A stretch of DNA of 64,000 nt from Phoebastria nigripes (taxonomy: Eukaryota > Chordata > Aves > Procellariiformes > Diomedeidae), in contig JAYKAV010002596.1 of the NCBI GenBank assembly GCA_035582835.1, positions 906,829 to 970,828 on the forward strand. Reading direction: 5' to 3'. The notes below the pieces were generated by a model. It did not search any database and had not been told where the DNA came from. It saw only the letters and a list, made by a program, of their open reading frames with translations. The first letter of the stretch is position 1, and every line of letters begins with the position of its first letter. Both the position numbers and the translations under genes were made by a program. Positions 48,097 through 59,745 of the stretch are shown here, in pieces.

Positions 48097-49396
48097 TACT
48101 CATACTCACAAACAAGGAGGAACTCACTGGCGATGAGAAGGTTGAAGGCAGCCTTGGCTGCAGTGACCATGGGAGTCAGGAGTTCAGCATCCTGAGATGA
48201 GGGAGCAGGGCAAAAAGCAGGACCACAGCACTGGACTTCAGGACAGCAAGCTTTGGCTGCTTCAAAGATCTACTTGGTAGAGTCCCATGGAGAAAAGGCC
48301 CTGGAGAGAAGAGGGACCCAAGAAAGCTGGTTAATATTCAAGGATCACCTCCAAGATCAAGAGCAGTCCACCCCACCAAGTAGGAAGTGAGGCAAAAATG
48401 ACAGGTGGCCTGCATGGATGACCAAGGTGCTCCTGGCCAAACTCAGACACAAAAAGGAAGTATACAGAAGGTAGAAGCAGGGACAGGTATCCTGGAAAGA
48501 ATACAGAGACTCTGTCTGAACATGCAGGGATGAGGTTTGGAAAGCCAAAGCCCAACTGGAATTGAATCTGTTCAGTGAAGTGAAAGACAAGAAGGTATTC
48601 TATAAGTGCATAAGTGACAAAAGGAAGACTAGGGAAAATGTGGGCCCACTGCTGAACAGGGCAGGGAACCTGGTGACACAGGACATGGAGAAGGCTGAGG
48701 TACTGGATCCCTTCTTTGCCTCACTCTTTACTAGCAAGCCCGGCCTTCAGGAATCACAGGCCCCAGAGACCATGGGGAAAGTGGAGCAAGAATGACTTAC
48801 CCATGGTGGAAGAGGATCAGGACAGAGAATACTTAAGCAAACTGGACTTACATAAGTCCATGGACCCTGATGGAATGCCCCCACAAGATCTGAGGGACCT
48901 GGCTGATATAATTTCAAGGCTACCCTCAATAATCTTTGAATCATCATGGTGACTGGGAGAGTTGCCTGAGGACTGGAGGAAAGAAAATGTCACTCCTATC
49001 ATCAAGAAGGGCAAGAAGGAGTATGTCGGGAACTACAGGCTAGCCAGTCTCACCTCAGTCCCTGGGAAGGTAATAGAGCAACTAATCCTCGGAAGCTTTT
49101 CCAGACACATGAAGGACAAGAAAGTCATTATGGATTCACCAAGGGGAAGTCATGCTTGACCAACTTGATAAACTTCTACAATGAAATGACTGGCCTGGAA
49201 CATGAGCGGAGAGCAGTGGATATTATCTACCTGGACTTCAGTAAGGCTTTTGACACTGTCTCCCATAAGATACTCATAGAGAAAATGATGAAGTAAGGGA
49301 TGGTGAGCAAACAGTACAGTGGGCTGAAAACTGTCTGAACAGTCACGCTTAGAGGGTGGTGATCAGTGGCACAAAGTCTAGTTGGAGGCCAGTGAC
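48097..49396 (+). mobile_element. CR1 LINE, internal fragment lacking both ends
   Basis: CR1 similarity begins at the LTR boundary (…CTCATACTCACAAACAAGGA) inside the endonuclease coding region and ends at about 49396 (…GTTGGAGGCCAGTGAC) in the RT domain. The following bases (TCTATCTGCCTGCC) are not CR1. Loss of the 3' end is unusual, because CR1 inserts from the 3' end; it implies a later deletion or rearrangement. The left end is cut by the LTR, and the missing upstream CR1 is not found on the other side of that LTR. Confidence 0.9.
48097..49396 (+). pseudogene. CR1 ORF2 remnant: end of endonuclease and start of RT
   Basis: The first part reads …LILTNKEELTGDEKVEGSL… and reaches L-G-C-S-D-H (about 48150-48167), the conserved end of the apurinic-type endonuclease domain. 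Several frameshifts and stops follow. The linker and fingers read …VFYKCISDKRKTRENVGPLL…, …LDLHKSMDPDGMPPQDLRD…, …PEDWRKENVTPIIKKGKKE… and …GNYRLASLTSVPGKV…. The last recognisable part is RT motif A (…LDFSKAFDTVSHK…, about 49229-49265). The FADD box is missing because the element is truncated there. Confidence 0.9.
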
Positions 49397-51960
49397 TCTA
49401 TCTGCCTGCCTTCCTTCTTCCTTCCTGAAGCTATCCAGTAAATGTGGAAGACATTTAATAATGGTTTCATTCAAACTGAAACTACAAAAATTATAATCAT
49501 GGGTTGGTTAAGCACCTAAGCATGAAGAAGGTAGCAGAAGCCACCTGAATGGATGACAAACCTAAGATAAATTTGGGGAAATGTTAGACATCTGTTTGAG
49601 GAACAGATATTATACTTCTTCTGAACTTCTGCCAAAATAAAAATGTGGATCTTCTTTCATTATAGGCTTAGACCTATTCTTATTTCATGATTCAGATATT
49701 TATAAATATAAAACTTTCTGGTCTGAATCATAAAAACTCATGGAAGTGACTTAGGAGTTAAGGGAGAGACTGAAACCCAAAGTGCCTGAACTGGAACGAG
49801 AGGTGACCCAGCCGTACAAAAATACATCATGTGTTTAACTTAGAGTATGAGGGAACTCAGCAGAATTGTGTGTGAGGTCATCCTTTACAAAGTAATTTTG
49901 AATAATTTTGAACACAGAAAGTTTGAGCAAGTTTTGTATCATCCTCTGTAAATTTTCTCCAGCCCCTTTTAAATATTCAAATCAAATCTATAAAATCTAC
50001 AAAATCCTGGCCTTATAGTATTGGTATTTTTAATAACATCTTATTTGTGTGTATACATCTGTACACATGAAGACAGACTAAAATTTCTGTACTCACGTTA
50101 TTCCTTTTCAAAATGCAGTATGTTACAAACAGACACCAAACTCTCCAGTGGAGCTCTTAATGAGAGTCCCAGGCTTACTATTACCCCTATCTTGCCTTTC
50201 TTCATATCAGGTTAATTGGTTTCCTGTAATTTCCTGTGTGAATTGAAGTAACTTCCCCACCAACAGGTGTCTGAGATCTAGTTTGTGCCTCTGCCTGGTG
50301 CTTTTCAATGTTCTCAAAAATTGTGTACCTTGTTCAAAAAAAAAAAAAAATCATTGGGCTCTGTTATATTATTGTACCTTGGCAGCACCTTTCCCATTAG
50401 GGTAATAGTAGACAGGTACAGAAGGTTTAGTACAATTGAAATCCCGGCAAACAGAAGAAATGAGCAGAGCGGGTCATGTACAACAGAAAAGGAAATATAA
50501 AACCTGACGTAAGCCAGGGACAGGCAGTCAGTGAGGTTACTGAGGGGATAAAACAAAATCCACTTTCAAAACTAATGAAAGCTGCTGCGCTGCTATCACT
50601 CCTTGAGGCATGGGGCACAGAGATAAAAGCTCACATGAAGACCACTAGTAGCCATATACCCTTCTGTCAGTGAAATTGGTTAAAAACACTTTATTGAAGA
50701 CAGCTCACACTCTATCTTCTTCTCTTTCTCTCCCTCTCTCACACAAATATCTTTCCTGTCTATATTGGCAGATTTTCTTAGTATAAAATGTTTGATCTTT
50801 GGACTGTTGGAGCAAGGATAAGCAAAACATCAGTAGGATTATATTCCAATGAGATGAAATTATGAGTATATATAAATGCATACATACCTAGTATAATGTA
50901 ATGGTTCTATCCTTTTCCAGGACAAGACTGAATTCAGCAAGAGTTATGTCAGATCTCCAGAAATTTCAAAAATAGAAAAGCCTGTCTCTATTAATTTAAT
51001 TTGTTTTATTCAAATGCAGAATAAAATAGAATGTCTATCTATATGATCTGTGTACCCTTGACAAAACTTTAATGCATCATAAACAACATCTTATTTAAAT
51101 CTCACCATCAAATTAAGGAGAATTTAAAATGTCATCATAAGCAACTTCAAGTTCTTATTGCTTCACATATCATGCAAAGTATTAACACACCAAAAAAGCC
51201 CTACCTTAAAAATAAATAAATAAATAAATATTTACAGAAGGCTAGCATACTAGACAGTATGACTCCTTCAAATATTTCTGTCTTCCAGGTTCCATGTTCA
51301 GGTAACAACCACCTTTTTTGAAGTACTTGTTAGGACACTTTTGTGAGCATTTGCCAGCTTGCTTGCAGTAGACATTGTTAATATGTAGTCAGCACTAGAG
51401 AAATGGTCTTTTCAGCAGACCGTGTTTGGGTTTTGTCCTTATAAATGTGGTGGTTATCCAAACGAGAAATGTGTGTGCTGGCTCCCAACCCAGTACTGCA
51501 CTTCAATATACTTTGTCTGACAGTAGAGAACTTATTTCATTACTACTGCTGTCGTCTTTCTTTTGAGTAGTATCCTCTTCATCCTGGATATATTGTAAAA
51601 TCTAATTTTTTTCTGCATGAGATCAGCTTATGGCTGATGCTTATCACCTTAAATCTGATTGGGTGTACTTTGTAGGTGAAAAAATAGCTTAAATTATAAG
51701 CGTTAACAGATAGCAGATAATGCCTATGTGTGTGGGTAAACGACTGGAACTGAACTGTTGAACCCTTAAGNAGAAGCCCGCTATTTCCTAGCTCCAACCA
51801 GTACAGGCTGCATATAAATTTTGATAAAACTTGGAATAAACAAAAGTGGTACATCCTGAATCCTCCAATTAATAAAGGAACATGAGATAGAACCAACAAT
51901 TAGGAGGGTGATCATATGTTGTGCTTCTGCATATGCACTATTTAGATTGGGGAAACTGAG
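49397..51960. other. Non-coding interval, no gene seen
   Basis: AT-rich with A runs (50337-50350). The segment 49730-49830 may be an old unrecognised repeat. No gene can be supported. Confidence 0.45.
51208..51230. repeat. (AAAT)n microsatellite
   Basis: Five to six units of AAAT. Confidence 0.9.
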
Positions 51961-52320
51961 GGCTTGGGGCCTAAAAGAAGGGCTCCTGGAAAGAAGTGGT
52001 GTTGGAAAGAAAAAGCAGTCTTGGAAAGAAGAGGGTGAAGATCATGGCTGGAGGAAAGGTCCTTAAATTGGAGGAGATACATGCCTGGGGGGAGCCCAGA
52101 GATCTTGGCCAGTTACACCGGTGGCTGGTAATTGTGAGCAGAGGCACAGCACGACCCAACATGACTTTGTGCCCAGTATTCCCAGACCAGCAGAGACGTC
52201 TGTACAGGGAAGGGAAGCCGAGGCCTACTGAGCGCACTGCTGGGGGGAGTGAGTGTGAGACATAATCAGGCAGGGTAAAAGCTCTAATCCCCCTGGTTCT
52301 TAAATAAACCCCATTATACA
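51960..52320 (+). other. GC-richer segment ending in a polyadenylation signal
   Basis: A purine-rich then GC-rich stretch (G-rich runs such as CCTGGGGGGAGCC) contains an 89-codon frame (51996-52265) and is followed by AATAAA at 52303-52308 and a T/G-containing flank. It could be the 3' part of an old LTR-type repeat or of a non-coding transcript. The frame has no recognisable domain. The composition contrast with the flanks is the main reason for listing it. Confidence 0.25.
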
Positions 52321-53180
52321 AATCTACTGGAGGTTACCATTTACTCTGACTCACCTGTAACCCTGTCTTAATTGATAGCTGCTAGTCTACAGGGTCTCTG
52401 GTTGTGTTTCTGCTGTTTTGAGTCTGGTAGTACCTCATAAGGCTTAGGTCTCACTGCAATACTTACTGTTCTGTTGATCAATATTTCATGTGGCAATTAT
52501 CAGACTCAGATCTACTTATTTGTGTTTATGTTGCCTGGTCTTTGGCTTCTTTTTTTGACTGATCTGTCATTTTCTTAAATGGTTATTTTCCCCATGTTCT
52601 TCTGATGGATGGCAGCAGACTACCATTGAGCCTGCAACCTAGGGCACAGGTCCTGGTCGCTCAGTGGGCTACGCTGTGAGGGGAAAATTCCTTCCTCTTT
52701 GTCTTGCTTTTGTTATCAGTTTTCCTGGTTTCCTCTACTGTGTTCTCATTGTTTAGAAAATAGATGGAGATAGGTGTCTTTTAACGCTGATTTTTGGTTT
52801 TGNTTTCCTTCTGTACAGATGACTGTTCTGGGCTGAGTTTCCTTTTGTGAGCCTACTCAAATATGCTTAAGTAAAAATGTACTATGCCATTGTTCATGCT
52901 ATTAGAAGCTCCTGCTATTGTCATCAGTTTCCTCAGTGTGAGATCATAAACCTCTCCTTACACATTCTTCTGTCGCCTGTCTTGACTGGACACAGATCCC
53001 TAGCTCAGGCAATTGCGGGACAGAGGGCTGGGTCCTTAAATCATTCAGTCATAGAGATACCACAAGTACTGGTTCCTCTTCTGGTCCAGTTTCCAGCTGA
53101 AGATTTATGAATACCTCCCAAAGTGCATGAAGAGATTTGCATCCTCATCTTTAACAAAGTAATTCTTCCCTCTTTTGGTT

Positions 53181-53233
53181 TTTTTTTTTGTTTGTTTGGG
53201 TTTGGGTTTGGGTTTTGGGTTTTTTTTTTTTTG
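53181..53233. repeat. T-rich/(GGGTTT)n tract with G-quadruplex motif
   Basis: Four GGG runs (53198-53200, 53204-53206, 53210-53212 and 53217-53219) are separated by three or four T, flanked by T tracts. This meets the usual G3+N1-7 rule for an intramolecular quadruplex on the plus strand. Confidence 0.9.
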
Positions 53234-55224
53234 AAAAGGAAGGGAGGACAGAGAGATGGGAGGGGAAAAAAAAAGGTAAAAATAAAGTATCTTCGTACAC
53301 AGGCATTTTCATCAGCTGCTGGAGTATGCTTGATTTTATCCCTATGAAGGGTTATTCCATTCAGTTCCTGTTATCTTTCTTTCAGTGCATCAGTAAATAA
53401 AAAGCTTCACTTCCTCATTCCCCTTCCCCAATGGTAAATGTTTTTTAAAGACTCATTTCTTGATGTCATGTCTTCCATGCCTGTACAGGTTTCTTTGAAT
53501 GTCAGTATAACATTCCCTGTGGTCGTAGGACTTTCATAATGCCTCTTCCTTCCATTTCAAAGTGGTTTATTTTTGCTGCTGAATCACATTTTTATTTATT
53601 TTTGCAGATATCTCTAAAGTACTCCCTGTCATCAGGTTTCATATACCCTTGAGAAGACTAAAACTATTAAAAGGATGCTCTTCAGAGATGTTATAATTAC
53701 AACCAGCATTTTATTTGCATGCACACAGATTGACTTCCTGACATCGGTTTCTAATTCTTTCCTCCTATAATATATAATCTTTCCTCCATGGAATTTGCTT
53801 TATGATTACTTACTGTTTTAGGAAGTCAGATCTGTGGTATCATTACTTGCCCATACCTTATCATGTTGGCAGTCTCAGTTGTTCAGACTTTACCCTCCTC
53901 TGTACATTTTGCAAGCCCCTTAATAAAATGGGACTTACCTCCTACTGCTGTACCTTGCTCAATCATTGATAATTATGCAAAGAGTACACTAAAGAAATAT
54001 ATAATACTAAAACATCAGATACCATCACTTAGTTACAGGGGTCCTAATATTTTATTTTTAAAATCACTTAGAATCAGGGTAAATGACAGCACAAGGTCTA
54101 AGACAGTGAAGGTTATGTTGTTAATGGTTTTGTGGAAGGCTTTAAGATTTGTAAAGAATTCTACAGGAGAAAAAATGAAACAATAGCTATAATTCTCAAG
54201 GGAAAATTTGAGATTTACTGAAAACTAGGACACATAGTCAGTTCTAGGAGCATATAAGAACAAAACCCTCTGATATATAGCTCATAAACAGCAGTTATGT
54301 TACTGCTGTTCTTCAAGGAATCTCAACTACAAGCATATTATTAGGAATTATATTTTTGTAAATAAACATAAATGAGATTAATAATCTAGAACCTGCTTCC
54401 CATTTATTTCCTCTAACAAAACCTACTTCTCAAGTTCAATTGCAGTAACTGTTCAGCACCATGGCAATATTGAGAGACATTAGCCACTGAAACTTAACCT
54501 ATAGCAGAGGACAAGTACTAGACAACAGGATGATTTTTTTTCAGTGGCTATGTTTCACTAAAAAAAAAAAAATAAAAGGAAAAAGACTTCCTATTGTAGG
54601 ACAATCTGGGAGAATGAAATGGTGATGAAACATGATAATTTATATTTTGCATTCAAAAGAGAAAGAAACACATTAGCTATTGAGAGAACCCATGAAGAAA
54701 CAATCACTGGCCAATAGCTGCATTATTCCTTTGTTCACTTTCTTAACATGAGACTTTTGCAGAGACTTTCCAAACAGATTTTCTGTTATGTTTGAAAAAT
54801 AGGTACGTACATTACCAATGAAAGAACATTCTAGCATGAAACATCCATTAAACCAAAGCATCTAACTGTCCTATTGGGGCAATGTGATGGTTCCTTGCCA
54901 CAGTTCAGATAAGGCAAGTAATGTGAATACTGAATGCAATTCAGAGTTACTGCAAGAATAGCATAAAAAGAATGCAGTCTTTCAGGAAGCAGGGATAAGG
55001 AGGTCCTCTAAGTTCCCAGGAAAGCATGCATGTTAAACCTGAAGAGTAATTCTGTGTTTTCTGTTATCATCGTGCTGGGGCAATTTCAATTAGTACATGT
55101 TCCTCTCTGCTTTTTGCTTACTCAGTGGTCCTCACTAGGTTCCTTGNCTACTGGTTTGGCTGTAGGAGATTTGGAAGTACGGACTCCCATCTATTATTGA
55201 TCATACTTACTGTCATTAATNTCA

Positions 55225-55246
55225 TTAATGACTAATTAGTCATTAA
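55225..55246. repeat. 22-bp perfect palindrome
   Basis: TTAATGACTAATTAGTCATT plus AA equals its own reverse complement, centred on TAATTA. A partial direct copy (GTCATTAAT) lies immediately upstream, with an n at 55221 between them. Confidence 0.9.
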
Positions 55247-57537
55247 CAAATTTTGGCAGAAACATGAACACACACTCTCTGCAAACCATATGCACGAGTA
55301 GATCTGTGAATACATGTTAGTTCCCGTGGATCCTGTACACATTAGATTTGTAATTTCTGTTTATATACAGACCCTGTTCTGCTAACTCAGTGCAGAGCTG
55401 TGGTACATTGTGAAATGCACAGCAGCCATTTCTCTGGAATTTTTGGAAGCCTGGCACAAACGAGTTTTATTGGGCTACAAGATACGGTGAAATAATTCTT
55501 ATACTCCAGGCTACATTTCTAGGCAGAAAAGAAAATATATTTGACAAAACCCAGAGTATTTGCAATTGGGATTCAGTAGTAGCTACAGCAATGCTTTCTT
55601 AGAGAACCAGCTCACCAGAGGAGGTATTTATGGCAATGACCTCTTATCAAGTGTATCAGTAGACACAGCACTCCTCCAAGTTTTTGAAACTTATATTGAA
55701 CACTCTCCTTTTACCATGAGTATTTGAACTATTTTCATTCCTTCTCTCCATTAAATACTCTACCTATAATGACATGGCAAGGATATAGGGAATATTAAGA
55801 AACACCTAAAGAATTACTGGTCTGAAAAGCAGGAAATTTCATAAGCAGCTACCTAGGCAACTTGGTGTAATAACTACTTAATTATAAAAGTTGAGTCATT
55901 GGATCAAGGCCTTATATTTCAGATTAATTCTAAACGGTGGGACCTGGATCACATCCAATCCTCTCAGCCTAGAGTCTATTTTCATTGAATCTCAGTTTAA
56001 TACATGTGAGAACCAAGTAGGTGTTAGCCTCCTCCACACTTCATTTTCACAGAGGCCACCTTTTGATATCAAGCTGATACATCACCGAATGAAAACAAGA
56101 GAAGGAAAAGGAAAAGTAGCTATATTGGTCAAAGACATGATGCCTACCAGTAATCAAGTTGATGTGACTGTGAAAAAACAATTATGATCTTAGTATGTGT
56201 CAGATAGATTTTAGGATGTGTTAGGTAAATTATAGGTCACAATTCTGGCCACCTGCATGCAGAAAAAACTACTTTGAACAGAAGGAGTTGTACAGATGAC
56301 AGGGACTAGAGCAATCCTATTTTTGAAGAGTTCAAGAGCATGTTTTGAAGGAGATAGTGTCATGGTAAAAGAATTAGCACAGAAAAAAGTAGGAATACGG
56401 TCACATCAGGGAGACACTGTTGAGAAACAATTCTGACTAGCTTAAAAAGTACATCTACATGTACAGCTATGTCACTTGTGGGTATCTGTGTTGCACTGGC
56501 TAAAGCCTTATAAGAATTTGCTAAATATTTCTGAATTATTATATTATGTTTGTAGCCATGTCTTAAGAGAAACTGGCTACAGTTATGATTCATATATAAT
56601 TCATATATAATTAATATAACATAAAAGTTAAGATGATTCTAGCCCCAAATATCCTTTAGCTCACTTTTTAGGTCACAGTTCCACGAAGTCAGAACTGTGA
56701 AACTTGCAGAGGCTTATGTTGAACCTAAGGCTTGAGAACTCTAGTTACCAAACTCAAAAAGAAAGCACCACCACCACCTTCCTTATTTAGAAGGACAGCT
56801 AAAAGCACAGTTAAATCATATGTCTAAATAAATTACACAGTGGACAGTTAGCAACTGATTGCAAACTTAGATCATACTTCTAACTGGATGGTAGAGGATC
56901 GTCTGGTACCTTATTCATCCTTAATTTTGTTGCCCTTCTTCTTCTTCAAGAGCGGTTTGAAGAAACAAACAGGAAATAAAACAGGCAGTTTGGTGTTTTA
57001 TAATTATTTAGAAAGAATAATTGCTGATTTTCAAACTATTGTTCTTTTTTTATTCATTCATTCTGGAAATTTTCACTAAAATTCTGAAACAATATTTCAA
57101 TTTTAACTCATAGCTTTTTCCTTCATTTCCATTTTAATTTCTCATTGTTTATTTTGTCATTAGAAACAGTGGATATGATGGCCATCATCATAATAAATGT
57201 TAGGAAAAATAAGGTGGAGAAGTGGCAAATGGGGGAGGAAAAAGAAGTCAGGGAGAGACAAATGAAAAATAGCAATCTAAAACAATGGACTATTTATTTA
57301 AAAGAATAGTCCTTAAACATTGAGAAAATAAAGGGGTTTTTTTCAAGAAAATCTGTTCTGGGGTTTTTGAAAAATAAAAACTTACTTTGCAACCTTCTAA
57401 ACGTGTATCTTAAACAAGTGCCCAAGACTAATCAGGTGAATATGACCCATGAATGCTTGCACTTTAAAAACAGGAATTCTGACAAATGTAATAGAAGCAT
57501 AAGTTGCACTTACACATTTGTGATCATAAGCATATTG

Positions 57538-57648
57538 TCCTCTTTCCTTCTCTTCCCTTCCCTTCCCTCTCCCTCTTCTTCCTCTCCCTCTCTCCCTCTC
57601 CCTCTCCCTCTCTCCCTCTCCCTTTCCCTTTCCCTTTCCCCNTCCCCA
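57538..57648. repeat. Polypyrimidine tract (CCCTCT)n/(CCCTTT)n
   Basis: About 110 bases of almost pure C/T on the plus strand. The end contains CCC TTT CCC TTT CCC TTT CCC (57620-57640), a G-quadruplex motif on the minus strand. Such polypurine/polypyrimidine mirror sequence can also form triplex DNA. Confidence 0.95.
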
Positions 57649-57854
57649 ACTTTGCNCAGATATAGATGATGGATATATATTTTAAAATTTTTAAAAATAG
57701 TAGGCAGATGACTCTGTATTGTACGTGTGTCAGTGGTCAACTGGGATGATGAGTCTGGAGGCTTGCAGTCTCACCTAACACAAGTTCTTTTTAATTTAAA
57801 TCATCTATATTCTCTCCATAACAGATTCCTCTAGGATGAATGAAGATGGAATTT

Positions 57855-57980
57855 GTATCATCCCACTTTTAGATATCTACAACGTAGCATCGATATTTGA
57901 GCTAATTTTTTAGGCTCTTTTCACAATAGATGAAGAGAAATAGGCACTTGTGGAGCATCATTCATCTGATCTTTTTTAAA
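57855..57980. repeat. Old interspersed repeat, family not named
   Basis: Contains ATCATCCCACTTTTAGATAT, GAGCTAATTTTTTAGGCTCT and AATAGGCACTTGTGGAGCAT. These phrases match old repeats common in reptile and bird DNA (…TAGGCACCTGTGGAGC…). By-eye recognition only. Confidence 0.35.
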
Positions 57981-59359
57981 AGNTCTGTTCTACAAGAAGA
58001 TGGATCTGTCCCAGATGCATGTGTGGCAGCCTCTGCACTAATAAACTAAAACTGATTAGGCCATGGGCTTGAACCCTAGCCCATGCAGACCTTTTCAAGT
58101 TTAGTCACCCTTTTGCATGATTCAGAGGAGTGCCAGCCTATGTTCTCCCAGGCAATACCCAGACGCTCTCTATTCATTCAACAGCAGGGTAAGGGATTGC
58201 TCCCAGTCAGTAGCATGAATAATGCTCCCTTGAGTTTTGTCTGGAGCATAGGGGAGGGGAAGAGAGTTTAGAAATTGAAGTATGAGCCAGGCTGTGCCAC
58301 TTGTCCTCAGGTCTGCCAGTTGGTTCTTATCCCATTTTATGTATTAATGCAGACATAGCCCCAGAAAATTCCCTATATTCAAAACTACCAGTCAAAATTC
58401 ACAGCAAAGCCCCAGCTGATGATCTGTTTTGGTAAACTCATTCAACCTGGTATTTAATTTAACTGCTCCTAAAACTAAGTTTCCAGAGCACTTTACAGTG
58501 ACAGCAAACACTGTATAAATATTAACAGCTCTGTTATTTACTCTGCTTTAATGGGGTGCATTTACACTTAGTGCACCANATAAAAGTGTGTGTATAAAAC
58601 ACTTCCAGAGAGACACGTACAGTACCTTTGGTTAATTTAAAAAATGCAATAAAATGTAAAGTTGACCAAGCAGATGAACCACTCTGAAAAGCAAAGAACA
58701 GTTAACCACAATGCTGTCAGGCTTGATAACACACGCTCACAGGCTTGATAACACTCCCCTCCTATGTGCAAGCAACAGAACCATCATGCATGGTGGCCTT
58801 TCCAGCTCCTGAAAAACAGTTGATTCTTACACTGAAAGTCACCATGTTTGGTATGTTTTCAACCAGCAGGTTCCAATGTTGGAGTTGTCTTCATGAAAAA
58901 CTTGCTGAAATGCCTAGATATTGATACAGTAACAGTTATGGTAGTGCTTTGCATGAATAGCGGATCTCATCTGTAATCATGTCATGAATGTATTGCTCTA
59001 TATATTATAATCAACCATTTATATTGCACCAGAAACCTATAGGCAGTTAGTATGGATGCTTGAGCCAAGATGTCATGTCGTTCCTTATGATACACCATTC
59101 AGTAAGCATGCAGGCTGATGTTACTTTCTGGGCTTGTCCATCTCCCAACAATCCAGGTAAGAACATTATTCATCACGGCTGACAAAAAGGAAACTGTTCC
59201 TGATTTTCACACCAAGCCGTCATCGTAATTGTAGCTCAGAATGCTGCAATTATTTCATTCCATTAAGTCACACAGAACAACTCCTTCCTCAAGGTCATTC
59301 CTTTCTATATTGTTTTATCAGTTAAAGGAAAAGAAGAATGAAAGTCACTGAAAAAGAAG
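57981..59359. other. Non-coding interval; motif-dense part at 58690-59330
   Basis: The right part is repeat-free and contains two copies of a 15-bp GATA-containing unit (58718-58732 and 58740-58754), many ATTA/TAAT cores and TGCAATTATTTCATTCCATT. A good splice-donor string (CCAG|GTAAGAA) is at 59157. This texture is typical of conserved non-coding sequence, but conservation cannot be seen here. Confidence 0.25.
58718..58754. repeat. 15-bp direct repeat with GATA core
   Basis: CAGGCTTGATAACAC at 58718-58732 and again at 58740-58754, start-to-start distance 22 bases, about two helical turns. Confidence 0.85.
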
Positions 59360-59745
59360 ATGAAAAAGATCTATTAGGTCATCTGCTCCTTCTCTCTGCC
59401 AGAGTTTGATTGTTCCTTATTGTTCACTTGAGCATGTTTTCTCAAGTCTAATTTAAAAAGACATAGGCAAAGAGTATTCCATCACTTCCCCTAGGAAACA
59501 ATTCCATAGACTAGTAGTTAACTTTGTCAAGAAGGTTTTCCTTCTTCATGTAACATTTTATCTGTCTTAATTTTATTCTATTACTCCTAATGATAGCCTC
59601 TTAAAATTACACTGTGCTAAATAATCTTTTACTATCCTTGATGTTTATACCCTCCAGATATTTATAGATTATTATAGTCCTTTTGGATTTGTCAGTTAGC
59701 CAAGCACACACATTCAATCCTTCTATTACTTCAAAAGCTCCAGAA
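59360..59745 (-). mobile_element. Very old CR1-like LINE fragment, 3' part
   Basis: In plus orientation the sequence follows the reverse complement of an old CR1 3' half: GATCTATTAGGTCATCTGCTC, CCATCACTTCCCCTAGGAAA, AATTCCATAGACTAGTAGTT, GTCAAGAAGGTTTTCCTT, ATTTTATTCTATTACTCCTA, GTGCTAAATAATCTTTTACT, CCAGATATTTATAGATTATT, and TTAGCCAAGC. The order and spacing match the younger CR1 copy at 40201 (…CCACCACTTCCCTGGGCAGCC…TTTCCTAATGTCC…). Divergence suggests insertion long before the bird radiation. Confidence 0.65.

Larger units (their letters stand above)
52321..57537. other. Non-coding interval, no gene seen
   Basis: Contains the G-rich tract at 53181 and the palindrome at 55225. A short stretch at 52605-52680 (…GCAACCTAGGGCACAGGTCC…CAGTGGGCTACGCTG) may be an old repeat of the type at 43889. 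No coding or RNA gene is seen. Confidence 0.45.

Noticed and set aside
57367..57669. 100-codon frame across the polypyrimidine tract
   Set aside because: Most of the product is Ser/Pro/Leu repeat from the CT-rich microsatellite.
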